Below are positions 25,969-33,986 of a stretch of DNA of 64,000 bases, piece after piece. Within the stretch, counting starts at the first letter, position 1. Each line of letters begins with the position of its first letter. The DNA lies in NCBI RefSeq assembly GCF_000236705.1, contig NC_016599.1:2170001-2234000 (forward strand), written 5' to 3'. The position numbers were made by a program, and so were the translations under genes. A model generated the notes under the pieces. That model made no database searches. It saw nothing but the letters and a program-made list of their open reading frames with translations, and had not been told where the DNA came from. This stretch comes from Owenweeksia hongkongensis DSM 17368. Lineage in GTDB: Bacteria > Bacteroidota > Bacteroidia > Flavobacteriales > Schleiferiaceae.

Positions 25969-27249
25969 ATGAAACAAAAGCTTGCCCATTTTTTAAAATC
26001 TCTTGGCCCCGGCCTACTCTTTGCCAGCACATGTATTGGCGTAAGTCATTTGGTGCAAAGCACCCGAGCCGGAGCACTTTATGGTTTTGGACTTCTATGG
26101 GCTGTGATGGCTGCCAACCTTTTTAAGTACCCCTTTTTTGAATATGCTTCTCGCTATGCAAATGCTACAGGCACCAGCATTATAGATGGCTACCTTCGCT
26201 TGGGCAAATGGATGCTTTGGTTATACGCCATTGTTACGCTATCTACCATGTTCTTTGTTACAGCTGCAGTGGGCGCTGTTACTGCTGGTTTTTTTGATAA
26301 TCTATTTGGTATTTCTTCCTCGCTGGGGCCTGGTGCCGTTCAATACCTCCTACCCATTTTGTTTGTAGTATGCATTCTCATTCTATATGTTGGTCAATAC
26401 AAAATTCTTGATTCACTGATCAAAATTGTTGGAGCAGTACTTCTCCTTTCCACCGTGGTCGCATTTGTTCTTACTCTTATCAAAGGACCTGTTTCTTCTC
26501 AGCATCAATTTTTCGAACCATCTATACTCGACCCATCAAGTGCCGGGTTTGCCTTTGCTATTGCCCTTATGGGGTGGATGCCGACTGCTTTGGATATTTC
26601 TTCATGGACAAGCCTTTGGACCTTAGAACGCATCAAGCAAACCAACTTTAAACCTTCATTACGAGAAACCCTACGCGAGTTTAATTTTGGCTACATAGTA
26701 TCCGCCATCCTCGCCCCCTGTTTTCTGCTGTTGGGTGCATACCTATTATACGGTACTGGCTACAGCATGCCCGGCAACTCAGCTGCTTTTGCTAATGGTA
26801 TTATTGAGCTCTTTACTCAAACCATGGGCGACTGGAGTTATTTACTCATTGCAGCTTCTGGTTTTTCTATAATGTTTGGAACCTGCATAGCAGTTTTTGA
26901 CGGTTATGCACGCACCACAGAAAGAGTGGCTACCCTGCTTTTGCAAGGTGATACGGCAAATAAAAGTACAGCCTCCAAAACGGGTTCTTATCACCTTAGT
27001 CTTTTGTTTGTAGGAGTTGGCGCTTACATAATTATCTACTTTTTTGGTACCTCATTAAAGGACCTTGTGGACTTAGCCACCACCATCTCATTTATAGTAG
27101 CTCCTATTATCGCACTTGTCAACTTCAGGCTTGTGACTGGGAAATATATTGACAAGGACCAGCAGCCCTCTGCTCTCATGCGATGGTTGAGCTATATTGG
27201 AATAATCTTTCTTCTTTTCTTCACCATCATTTACATCGTCTATTACTGA
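25969..27249 (+). CDS. Nramp-superfamily transporter lacking the usual metal-binding motifs
   Basis: 426 aa with about 11 membrane segments and the Nramp opening GPGLLFAS...AGALYGFGLLWAV. In canonical Nramp, TM1 carries DPGN and TM6 carries MPH. Here the matching positions read CIGVSHLVQSTRAG and ALMGWMPTALDISSW, so neither motif is intact. Similar variants are frequent in Bacteroidota and Nramp-related proteins of this sort can carry other ions. The substrate is therefore open. It is divergent from tdh and is followed by the decayed trhO fragment. Confidence 0.85.
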   Translation: MKQKLAHFLKSLGPGLLFASTCIGVSHLVQSTRAGALYGFGLLWAVMAANLFKYPFFEYASRYANATGTSIIDGYLRLGKWMLWLYAIVTLSTMFFVTAAVGAVTAGFFDNLFGISSSLGPGAVQYLLPILFVVCILILYVGQYKILDSLIKIVGAVLLLSTVVAFVLTLIKGPVSSQHQFFEPSILDPSSAGFAFAIALMGWMPTALDISSWTSLWTLERIKQTNFKPSLRETLREFNFGYIVSAILAPCFLLLGAYLLYGTGYSMPGNSAAFANGIIELFTQTMGDWSYLLIAASGFSIMFGTCIAVFDGYARTTERVATLLLQGDTANKSTASKTGSYHLSLLFVGVGAYIIIYFFGTSLKDLVDLATTISFIVAPIIALVNFRLVTGKYIDKDQQPSALMRWLSYIGIIFLLFFTIIYIVYY

Positions 27250-27277
27250 CTTTTGTCCTAACTCCCTTCGAGTGAGC

Positions 27278-27400
27278 TTTTGCAAACTTGCGCGTTTTAA
27301 AATTGATGGAAAATAGGCCCCAACCCAAGAACAAAAGGTATGATTAATAAGTACGGTCGCGAAGAATTAATTGAATGACTGTAAGAGGAACCTTTTAATG
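27278..27400 (+). pseudogene. Decayed copy of the trhO upstream region and 5' end
   Basis: By eye ~80% of the bases match the region around the start of trhO (32821-32950), including GCTTTTG, TTTAAAATTGATG and the coding stretch ATGATTAATAAGTACGGTCG, which translates as MINKYGRE like residues 10-17 of TrhO. In the copy the frame meets stops after ELIE, the TAnnTTTG box is destroyed (CAAACTTG) and the start region is scrambled. Same orientation as trhO. Clearly non-functional. Confidence 0.75.
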
Positions 27401-27604
27401 AGGAGCTGTCTGAGCTGCTGAAAACCCCAAAAGGTTAGGTACGTAAAAAATACTTCGGTACTGTACGTGTAACATCCATTGCGAAAAAACCATTAAAACC
27501 AACAGCTCTTTCAGCCGAGCGGAATCAGAGGCATCTATACCTTCAAAAGGGTTGGCCCCTAGCGCATGTTCTTTCCCGGTTCTTTTATATCAGAACCCGC
27601 TACG
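27401..27604. other. Unassigned sequence between two gene fossils
   Basis: About 200 bp with no supported gene. On the plus strand a frame continuing from the trhO-like start shows an in-frame stop and some coding-like composition (EELSELLKTPKG before a stop). I see no match to other parts of the window. It may be remnant coding sequence from a lost gene. Confidence 0.4.
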
Positions 27605-27750
27605 CTTGTTACCATATGACTGGCGAAGTGTTTTTATAAGGTCATACCTATTTGGCCCGAGGAGCCACGTACCAATATCCTTTCCTGAATCTCTTTTTAA
27701 ATAAGGGCACAAAGATAAAATGCCGACCCAAGCATTGAGTCGACATTTCT
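27605..27750 (-). pseudogene. Decayed copy of the tdh 5' end and promoter
   Basis: It matches 25720-25860 at close to 90% by eye (for example TGGCGAAGTGTTT and CCTATTTGGCCCGA). The copy has lost the start codon (CAT became AAT on the plus strand) and has a 1-bp deletion (GTCAGTACC became GTCATACC). Only the first ~60 codons are present. The -7 box (27710-27717) and the upstream stem survive. The stem, read on the minus strand, runs into TTTTATC and could now terminate the fibre-protein operon that ends at 27804. Confidence 0.8.
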
Positions 27751-27803
27751 TTTATTCAAATAAAATTATGGTTTTGCGGCCTAAAGTATCAAGCAACTAT
27801 TCT

Positions 27804-28535
27804 TTATAGTGCTTCCACAGTTATATATCCATATTCTGCATCTATTGTAGCCGTGGTTACACCTCCTACACTAATTATTCTTAAATCTACAGTAGTAGTA
27901 ACGGTAGGTGTTATATATGCTACAGCAGTTGGTTGTGATGAGATATTATCAGGGTCATTAACTGCGTAAAAGAAACCTCTATTTCCAATATTAACTCCTG
28001 CCGTAATGTTGTACCAAGAATAGACCACATAATCCATATTTGCAACATGTACCGCATTTAAAGCAGCTGTTAATTTATAGGTAACACCAGCGGTAAGCGT
28101 TACAGTACCGCCACCAGCACTAAAGCCAGCTGTACCTACATTGCCAGCAGAAGCTAATATCGTAAGGTTATCAATATTATTATTTACTTGTACATTCTCA
28201 TCTGCATTCATCCTGGCGTGCAAAAACTCTGGTGTTGGTGCTACTGGACATAAATTTACCCAGTTTGTAACATCCGCATCAGGAGTGGCATCTGTGTTTG
28301 TGCCAGTTAGATTTTTGTAAAAAGTACCGTTGTAAATAACAATATAGTCCGATGTGTAATAAGTGCCTCCATTCGTTTGAGATTTCCAGGTAGTGGAAAA
28401 AGCGGAATCTTTATAATTTCCGTTTACTTCTAGTTTTTCCGTTGGAGAGCTGGTGCCCACCCCCACGTTTCCTGTTTGGGCGTTGGCCATAAATCCCAAC
28501 AGAGCAAATACGACAATTGTGAGTTTGGTTTTCAT
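27804..28535 (-). CDS. Secreted GTSSP-motif protein, paralogue 4 (possible jelly-roll head)
   Basis: 243 aa with a signal peptide (MKTKLTIVVFALLGFMANAQ), then TGNVGVGTSSPTEKLEVNGN, the stalk-like motif shared by the four consecutive genes. A unique insert (YYTSDYIVIYNGTFYKNLTG) with Trp/Tyr resembles carbohydrate-binding insertions but is not assignable. The C-terminal half (TVTLTAGVTYKLTAALNAVH ... YGYITVEAL) has the strand rhythm of C1q/TNF-like domains, with weak support. It is the last gene of the six-gene operon. No T9SS domain; export beyond the periplasm is unexplained. Confidence 0.75.
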   Translation of the reverse strand: MKTKLTIVVFALLGFMANAQTGNVGVGTSSPTEKLEVNGNYKDSAFSTTWKSQTNGGTYYTSDYIVIYNGTFYKNLTGTNTDATPDADVTNWVNLCPVAPTPEFLHARMNADENVQVNNNIDNLTILASAGNVGTAGFSAGGGTVTLTAGVTYKLTAALNAVHVANMDYVVYSWYNITAGVNIGNRGFFYAVNDPDNISSQPTAVAYITPTVTTTVDLRIISVGGVTTATIDAEYGYITVEAL

Positions 28536-28564
28536 TTTTTTCGAATTTTAAGTTGGTTAGGTGA

Positions 28565-29161
28565 TCAAAGCCTTTCGATACTTACGAAATTGTTGACATA
28601 ACCTGAACCAATTATTAGAGTGGCCCTGTAAGCATACCGATTTGTCTCATCTGTAAAAAGAATGGTTTGAATATTGCCGTGATGAGTGAAGTTTGCTGAA
28701 GATTGCCAGCGGTAAAACGTGCCACCTGCAAAACTGTCGGATCTACGCGTATAACCTGTCACAGTACTGGACGCGCCACCCACCGATAGCGCTCCCCCGT
28801 GATAATTGTTAATGCTGGCACCGCTCAGCGTGGCGGTACTGTCCATCCGTATCATTAAGGAACGGTTTCCGCTGGTGGACACCTGAACGCTTATGTTTCC
28901 GAGTGAAACGGGTACTCCAGCATTTACAAAACCTGAAGCTTTGGTAATACCTTCTTGTTTTACCAATTGGCCGGTAGCGGTATCTAAGGCCACATTCATG
29001 GTATTGCTGGTTTTGAGGGGCACATTGCCTATGCGGACATCCCCATTTACATCAAGCTTGGCTTGCGGTGAACTGGTACCTACCCCCACGTTTCCTGTTT
29101 GGGCTGTAGCTATATATCCTGTTAAAGGAAAAATAAGGGTAAGAAAGAATAGTTTTTTCAT
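28565..29161 (-). CDS. Secreted GTSSP-motif protein, paralogue 3
   Basis: 198 aa with a signal peptide ending IATAQ, then TGNVGVGTSSPQAKLDVNGD, VRIGNVPLKTSNTMNVALDT and ATGQLVKQEG. The 'linker then head' layout matches its neighbours. The head differs: GGALSVGGASSTVTGY and WQSSANFTHHGNIQTILF, ending FVSIERL, a fibre-tip-like small beta domain. It lies 29 bp upstream of paralogue 4. Probably a surface fibre or adhesin subunit; this is inference from repeat structure and export signal. Confidence 0.75.
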   Translation of the reverse strand: MKKLFFLTLIFPLTGYIATAQTGNVGVGTSSPQAKLDVNGDVRIGNVPLKTSNTMNVALDTATGQLVKQEGITKASGFVNAGVPVSLGNISVQVSTSGNRSLMIRMDSTATLSGASINNYHGGALSVGGASSTVTGYTRRSDSFAGGTFYRWQSSANFTHHGNIQTILFTDETNRYAYRATLIIGSGYVNNFVSIERL

Positions 29162-29197
29162 AAGGGAAAGGTGAAGTTAAAAGTTTTGAGATGTGCC

Positions 29198-29851
29198 CTA
29201 AGGTAGCTCCACAATACTCATATTATTGAAGCGGCTTTCATTTATTAAAGATTGAGTGGAGCCTATAGTATGAAACATCCGAAACTCCACTGTGTCGCCT
29301 TGCGACAAGGGTCTTAATACCATCAGGCTTCCAGTAGGCTTACTTTGGCTGGTTCCCCCATTCGAATCATAGTTTGCGCTTGTTGCAATCTCAACATTGT
29401 TTACGAAAACAGAAACATTGACTTCGTCACTATTGGCATTGTTGGAACTTAACATTGTGCCGACTGATAGTTGATACAAACCTGTACGTGGCGCTGTGAA
29501 AATTCCAGTGCTGGCATCGTAAGCAGAGGGCAGGGTATTCACCACCGTAGATGACCAAACGATGAGTGTACTTGTATTAGTGGGAATAGAATTATTAACT
29601 GTCTGGGCAGCAATACGTACCAAAGTATCCGATTCAGGTCTGGTGGACTGTAACGCAAATGTATTAGTAGCAGTGTCCAAAACAACCTTCATGGAGGAGG
29701 TTGTCACTGTTTTCATCGAATCCACCCGCAAGTCGCCCTGTACGTGGAGTTTGGCTTGTGGTGAAGAAGTTCCAATACCCACATTTCCTGATTGAGCGCT
29801 GACTATATAACTCGCTAAGACTAATATGGCCATAATGATTTTTGTTTTCAT
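29198..29851 (-). CDS. Secreted GTSSP-motif protein with C1q/TNF-like head, paralogue 2
   Basis: 217 aa. A signal peptide (ending IVSAQ) is followed by SGNVGIGTSSPQAKLHVQGD and LRVDSMKTVTTSSMKVVLDT. Residues ~110-217 fit a C1q/TNF-type jelly roll: STGIFTAPRTGLYQLSVG (FxxPxxGxYxxS), VSVFVNNVEIATSANY, LRPLSQGDTVEFRMF and the closing FNNMSIVELP. It is close to paralogue 1 throughout the head. C1q-like folds form trimers; a trimeric surface fibre is an inference. Confidence 0.8.
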   Translation of the reverse strand: MKTKIIMAILVLASYIVSAQSGNVGIGTSSPQAKLHVQGDLRVDSMKTVTTSSMKVVLDTATNTFALQSTRPESDTLVRIAAQTVNNSIPTNTSTLIVWSSTVVNTLPSAYDASTGIFTAPRTGLYQLSVGTMLSSNNANSDEVNVSVFVNNVEIATSANYDSNGGTSQSKPTGSLMVLRPLSQGDTVEFRMFHTIGSTQSLINESRFNNMSIVELP

Positions 29852-29979
29852 GTCAATTAAATTTGTTTAGAGTCTGTTTTTAGTATTAAAAGCTACTGCG
29901 TTTTAGCTTCTGTAAGATTGGTATTGATTTAAAATTAAATACTGATTTTCAATAATATACCAAATGATAATATTCAAAC
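29852..29979. other. AT-rich spacer inside the fibre-protein operon
   Basis: 128 bp between paralogues 1 and 2. It contains a weak hairpin (AAGCTA/TAGCTT with an 8-nt loop near 29889-29911) followed by T-rich sequence on the minus strand, which might cause partial termination. No full TAnnTTTG box was seen. Confidence 0.35.
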
Positions 29980-30630
29980 CTATGGGAGTTCTTCAATACT
30001 CAGAAAGTTCCATACCGAATTATAAAGTGTTTGGGTAGAGCCAACCCCTTGAAATGCCCATACTGAAACAGTTTCTCCAGCATTTAATTCAACCATGGTG
30101 GAAAGGCTGCCCGCAGGTTTGTAAATGCTCCCACCTCCACTTGAATCAAAATTTCCAGCTGCGGCAAAATCAGCACCGTTCTTTCTTACTATTACAGTAT
30201 GCTGTGCATTATTCCCCGTGTTGGGATTAAAAGTGAGATTGGTCGAAATGCGGTAGAAACCCTTGTGGGGGGCTGTAAAAATACCTGTCGAAGCGTCCCA
30301 GGCAGATGGCACCGTATTGATATCTGTACCTGACCAAACAATGCGTGTAGCTGTAAGATGCGGAACTGAGTTTCCACCTGTTTTCGCATAAATTCTAACT
30401 AAGGTATCCCGGTTAGATCGTATGAGCTGTATTGCCACCTTCTTTGATGCAGAATCCAAAACCAAATTATACTTAGAATAATCTATCGCTTTGAGTGAAT
30501 CTACACGTAAGCTACCTTCAACGTGTAGCTTGGCCTGTGGTGCAGTGGTGCCCACTCCAACATTTCCTGATTGGGCTACTGTAATGAAACTTGCTGCTAT
30601 CAGTACTGCTGTAAATAAATACTTTTTCAT
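29980..30630 (-). CDS. Secreted GTSSP-motif protein with C1q/TNF-like head, paralogue 1
   Basis: 216 aa. Signal peptide (MKKYLFTAVLIAASFITVAQ), then SGNVGVGTTAPQAKLHVEGS and LRVDSLKAIDYSKYNLVLDS. The head (~105-216) carries the C1q/TNF signatures STGIFTAPHKGFYRISTN, HTVIVRKNGADFAAAGNF, VELNAGETVSVWAFQ and NFLSIEELP. It follows the 61-aa gene by 9 bp. The match to paralogue 2 suggests tandem duplication followed by head divergence in paralogues 3 and 4. Confidence 0.8.
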   Translation of the reverse strand: MKKYLFTAVLIAASFITVAQSGNVGVGTTAPQAKLHVEGSLRVDSLKAIDYSKYNLVLDSASKKVAIQLIRSNRDTLVRIYAKTGGNSVPHLTATRIVWSGTDINTVPSAWDASTGIFTAPHKGFYRISTNLTFNPNTGNNAQHTVIVRKNGADFAAAGNFDSSGGGSIYKPAGSLSTMVELNAGETVSVWAFQGVGSTQTLYNSVWNFLSIEELP

Positions 30631-30639
30631 AATTATACT

Positions 30640-30825
30640 TTAATCAATTTTCTTCTTTGCGTCATAATACTTTTTACCACCAAATGCTGCTCCAGCTGCT
30701 AACAGCAAACTTATCCCTCCATCTAATGGAGCAGGTGAAGTAGGGTTTCCAGGCTGGGCATTAAGCAATAAAGTAGACCCGATGAATACGAGAGCCACCA
30801 AAGCAATTGTGTTTATATTTTTCAT
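30640..30825 (-). CDS. 61-aa exported peptide with PLDGG-hydrophobic-KK tail (PID-CTERM-like)
   Basis: 61 aa: signal peptide ending LLLNAQ, a short linker PGNPTSPA, then PLDGGISLLLAAGAAFGGKK and a Lys-rich end. The tripartite tail (short motif, hydrophobic helix, basic cluster) resembles the PID-CTERM sorting signals described in Bacteroidota, in which the motif is usually PxDGG-like. It starts inside the stop of the T9SS protein gene (ATGA), so the two are coupled. Almost nothing besides the sorting region remains after signal cleavage. The function of such minimal proteins is unclear. Confidence 0.7.
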   Translation of the reverse strand: MKNINTIALVALVFIGSTLLLNAQPGNPTSPAPLDGGISLLLAAGAAFGGKKYYDAKKKID

Positions 30826-32396
30826 GGTACTAATATTTTTGTAGAAGATGATTTCAGATTATCGTCAGTAAATTGTAGTAGGTATACTCCACTTGCCAAG
30901 CGAGGACTAAGCACGGTTTGGTCACTCTCCATACGTTTGGTGGCAAAGCATTTTCCTCCCAATCCATATAATTTTAAGGTTCCGTTGTCCATGCCTATTT
31001 TTCTAATTCCTATTTGTCCTTCAGCATTTACCCAACCCACTATTTCTGGAAGTGTCTGCTCTGCATTCAAGGCTACTCCTTGCTGATTTAAGTGAAGTAC
31101 AAAGCGTTTGTCATTGTCATTCATATCCACCTTCACCGTCATGTCCTGCTTTCGCAAATCAATGCGCTTGCCTCCTGCCAGGTCTTCGAGCTCCACCTTC
31201 CAAGCCGGGTCAAGTTGATTGTCATCTAAGCTAAAAGTGTGAAGGGTTTGCGCTTGTTGTGTTTTTACGGTAACCGGTATGCTGTACCCAGCCACAGGCA
31301 GATGGTTTATGCTCAGCTCCAATCCTTGGTACTCCATATACATGGTTGGCACATCTCGGGTTGATTTTATCTTATAGGCATCATATCCATTATCCATACC
31401 TATAGTGGCATCTGGTCCAAAGAAAACCACCATTCTATCATAGGTGGAATCATTGGTATTGGTAACACTTAGGTTTAATAAATCGTAAGGTCTTGAACTC
31501 ATAAAAGCAGTGGCCGTAGAATCTGGCTCACGCACGGTATTATCAAGAGTAAAAGTACCATCCGCATCTACTTTTATCCAAAAACCTTGAAATGGCTGTA
31601 TATGTGAAGCTCCGCTTGCTGTAGCGTTAGTGTTGTATACTGTTACTCCGCTAGATGTAAGAGCTTCGTACTGGCCATTTACATTATCCCACACATGGAT
31701 AGCTTCGTAAGTCGGAAAACTTCCTAAAGCAAAAAGCTTATCCACACTTACATTACTAGGATAAGGGTTTGGGATGAAGTTCCATCCCTGGGCGTTTGCA
31801 TTACCTGTTTGACCAATGTCATAGGTGTTTTTTACAGCAAACGCTTGATTACCATTTGAAGGCGTACCTCCTATCCTGATAGTTTGCGTAAAGTCATGCA
31901 CCCCATTTTGGTCACCAAACACTGTGTATGAGCGAGAGCCAGTAGTGGTGGGGGCTGCTTCAGTCCAGCCGATAGCTTCACCGGCACCAGCGTCTGTGGC
32001 ATCCCAATAGTACATATTGCGTCTACCTGCCACACCTCCATCATTGGCACTGGTTATAAAACTTATACCATCTGTGTTAAGATTTTGAACTTGATTGGTA
32101 AACGGAATCCCCAATTGACGCCAGCCTGTGGTCATATCGGTCAGATACATTTCCATATCTAACTGTCCTATATTACCCACATTATTCACTTGAAGCAGTT
32201 GAGCATAGCCTGTGGCATCGGCATTTAGATAGATAGTGCCATTAGAAGTAATGGAGCCTTCTACCGTGAGAATGCCTCCAGGTTCTACCCATAAAGTATC
32301 TCCTGAGTCTACAAATAAATCTTGTGAAAAAGCACTACCAGAAACTACCAATAGGCAAGGTAGCAACCAAGATTTGGAGAATAAAGATTGATTCAT
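30822..32396 (-). CDS. Secreted T9SS surface protein, first gene of the fibre operon
   Basis: 524 aa with a signal peptide ending GSAFSQ. The N-terminus repeats short beta motifs (VEPGGILTVEGSITSNGTIY), typical of beta-helix/autotransporter-like stalks, followed by large beta-rich segments with NFIPNPYPSNVSVDKLFAL and SHIQPFQGFWIKVDADGTFT, a pattern seen in many Bacteroidota T9SS proteins. The last ~75 residues form a type A sorting domain (LYGLGGKCFATKRM, SGVYLLQFTDD, TKILVP). A full promoter lies ~130 nt upstream of the start codon. Probably the outer-surface carrier of the locus. Confidence 0.85.
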   Translation of the reverse strand: MNQSLFSKSWLLPCLLVVSGSAFSQDLFVDSGDTLWVEPGGILTVEGSITSNGTIYLNADATGYAQLLQVNNVGNIGQLDMEMYLTDMTTGWRQLGIPFTNQVQNLNTDGISFITSANDGGVAGRRNMYYWDATDAGAGEAIGWTEAAPTTTGSRSYTVFGDQNGVHDFTQTIRIGGTPSNGNQAFAVKNTYDIGQTGNANAQGWNFIPNPYPSNVSVDKLFALGSFPTYEAIHVWDNVNGQYEALTSSGVTVYNTNATASGASHIQPFQGFWIKVDADGTFTLDNTVREPDSTATAFMSSRPYDLLNLSVTNTNDSTYDRMVVFFGPDATIGMDNGYDAYKIKSTRDVPTMYMEYQGLELSINHLPVAGYSIPVTVKTQQAQTLHTFSLDDNQLDPAWKVELEDLAGGKRIDLRKQDMTVKVDMNDNDKRFVLHLNQQGVALNAEQTLPEIVGWVNAEGQIGIRKIGMDNGTLKLYGLGGKCFATKRMESDQTVLSPRLASGVYLLQFTDDNLKSSSTKILVP

Positions 32397-32534
32397 AATA
32401 ATAGTAATTGAGCAGTTAATTATGCGTCATACTCACTACCATTATAACATCCCCTACCCACACAAAAGCGGATTGGAAAGTGAATCAATAAGGTTGGAGT
32501 TTCAATGACGGTAGAACAATTTTTTTCTACAAAG

Positions 32535-32566
32535 CAAATATATGCAACCTACTCAAAAAAATCAAA
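32535..32566 (-). promoter_or_regulatory. Promoter of the six-gene fibre operon
   Basis: Minus-strand TTTG (32563-32566), 20 nt, TATATTTG (32535-32542). Both boxes fit the Bacteroidota consensus at ideal spacing. The predicted untranslated leader is about 130 nt. Confidence 0.65.
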
Positions 32567-32802
32567 CATAAAACACACACAACCAGATAGATACAGCCAT
32601 TATTTGCAATTCAAGTCCATCTTTATTTTTTAAGCACCAATTTATAAGCTCATAAATATCAAGTGTTTAAAATATTCCAAAATCAACAGAAAATCACACC
32701 TTGTAAACCTTTATTTTAGTTAAAAATTTACTTTCTAAAGCGAGAAAATAAGGTAGCGAGCTTGTATGGAATTGTTATCTCATTCAATCCTGATATTTAT
32801 CA

Positions 32803-32835
32803 TTGTGCTCATAGCCCCAAGCTTTTGTAAATTTG
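32803..32835 (+). promoter_or_regulatory. Promoter of trhO
   Basis: TTG (32803-32805), 22 nt, TAAATTTG (32828-32835). The -7 box is a full match and lies 23 nt before the ATG. The decayed copy at 27278 has lost this box. Confidence 0.55.
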
Positions 32836-32858
32836 CAGCGCTTTAAAATTGATGCAGA

Positions 32859-33905
32859 ATGGATCCCAACGCAGGAAAAAAAGGAATGATCAATAAGTAT
32901 GGTCGCGAACAGCTTATCAAAAAGCTCGAGGCCGAAACTTTTAAAAGGAAGACGGTTTCCTTTTACAAGTATGTTATTCTTGCAAATCCGCAGGATATGC
33001 GCGACACACTTTACCGTGAGTGGCAAGAGTTGGATTGCAACGGACGAATTTATGTAGCTCGCGAAGGCATTAATGCCCAGATGAATGTACCCGAGCACAA
33101 CTGGGAGGCCTTTGTAGAAAAGGTGTATTCTCATCCCGAACTTAAAGATGTTCCCTTCAAAATTGCGGTAGAAGATGATGGCAAATCATTCCTGAAGCTT
33201 ACGGTAAAAGTTCGTGAAAAGATAGTGGCCGATGGCCTTAATGAAAATGATTGGGATGTGACCAATGTAGGCCGACACCTAAATGCAGAGGAGTGGAACG
33301 AAGCTTTGGATAACGAAGGAACTGTAGTGGTGGATATTCGCAATCACTATGAAAGTGAGATTGGTCATTTTGAAAACGCCTTGCTGCCAGAAGCCGAAAC
33401 CTTTAGAGACGAGCTCCCCGAGGTATTGAACTTATTAAAAGGGAAAGAAGACAAAAAAGTGCTTTTGTATTGTACGGGAGGTATTCGTTGTGAAAAAACA
33501 AGTGCCTACCTTAAACACCATGGTTTTCAAGATGTAAATCAATTACATGGTGGCATCATTGACTACGCTCGTCAAATAAAGACTAAAGAGCTCCCCAACC
33601 GCTTTCGCGGAAAAAACTTTGTATTTGATGACCGCCTTGGTGAAGGTATTTCTGAAGAAGTGGTTTCACACTGCCATCAATGTGGAAAGCCTTGCGATAA
33701 GCATGTAAATTGTGCTAACAAGGAGTGCAATCTTCTATTTATACAGTGTGATGAATGTGCTGAAAAGCACGAAGGAACCTGCACACCAAAATGTCAGGAA
33801 ATAATTCATTTACCAGAGGAAGAGCAAAAAAAACTACGTCAAGGCAAAAAGCAAAAGAAGATATTTCATAGTCATAAAAAGGTGAATCTCAAGGGAGAAG
33901 AATAA
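32859..33905 (+). CDS. trhO: tRNA uridine 5-oxyacetic-type hydroxylase / rhodanese-related sulfurtransferase
   Basis: 348 aa of the TrhO (YceA) family. An acylphosphatase-like N-terminal domain (~33-130, [15 protein letters not shown]) is followed by a rhodanese domain with the active-site loop [11 protein letters not shown] (Cys205, with Cys211). The C-terminal tail has a Cys-rich cluster ([20 protein letters not shown], then [16 protein letters not shown]), likely to bind zinc. TrhO hydroxylates U34 of certain tRNAs in an O2-dependent, TrhP-independent route. Complete; a partial decayed copy lies at 27278-27400. Confidence 0.93.
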   Translation: MDPNAGKKGMINKYGREQLIKKLEAETFKRKTVSFYKYVILANPQDMRDTLYREWQELDCNGRIYVAREGINAQMNVPEHNWEAFVEKVYSHPELKDVPFKIAVEDDGKSFLKLTVKVREKIVADGLNENDWDVTNVGRHLNAEEWNEALDNEGTVVVDIRNHYESEIGHFENALLPEAETFRDELPEVLNLLKGKEDKKVLLYCTGGIRCEKTSAYLKHHGFQDVNQLHGGIIDYARQIKTKELPNRFRGKNFVFDDRLGEGISEEVVSHCHQCGKPCDKHVNCANKECNLLFIQCDECAEKHEGTCTPKCQEIIHLPEEEQKKLRQGKKQKKIFHSHKKVNLKGEE

Positions 33906-33986
33906 TATTCTTAAAATATGTAGGCCTTTTCATGCAACGGGTTGAAATGTTATGCGTCCATAACTATATAAACAAAACCCTTAAAC

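Larger units (their letters stand above)
32397..32858. other. Divergent intergenic region (fibre operon / trhO)
   Basis: 462-bp A+T-rich spacer holding divergent promoters: one for the minus-strand operon (32535-32566) and one for trhO (32803-32835). No gene, tRNA or long repeat was seen in between, apart from the trhO-proximal ~40 bp that also occur in decayed form at 27278. Confidence 0.6.

Noticed and set aside
27804-30630. Phage tail-fibre or prophage origin for the GTSSP-motif genes
   Set aside because: No capsid, portal, integrase, lysis or tail-assembly gene is nearby, and all four have Sec signal peptides, which phage tail fibres do not.
27804-30630. CRISPR or other short-repeat array suggested by the recurring motif
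   Set aside because: The repeats are protein-level, hundreds of bases apart, and lie inside separate genes.
32784-33134. 116-aa minus-strand open frame over the start of trhO
   Set aside because: It is antisense to the trhO N-terminal coding region and shows no export signal or family features.
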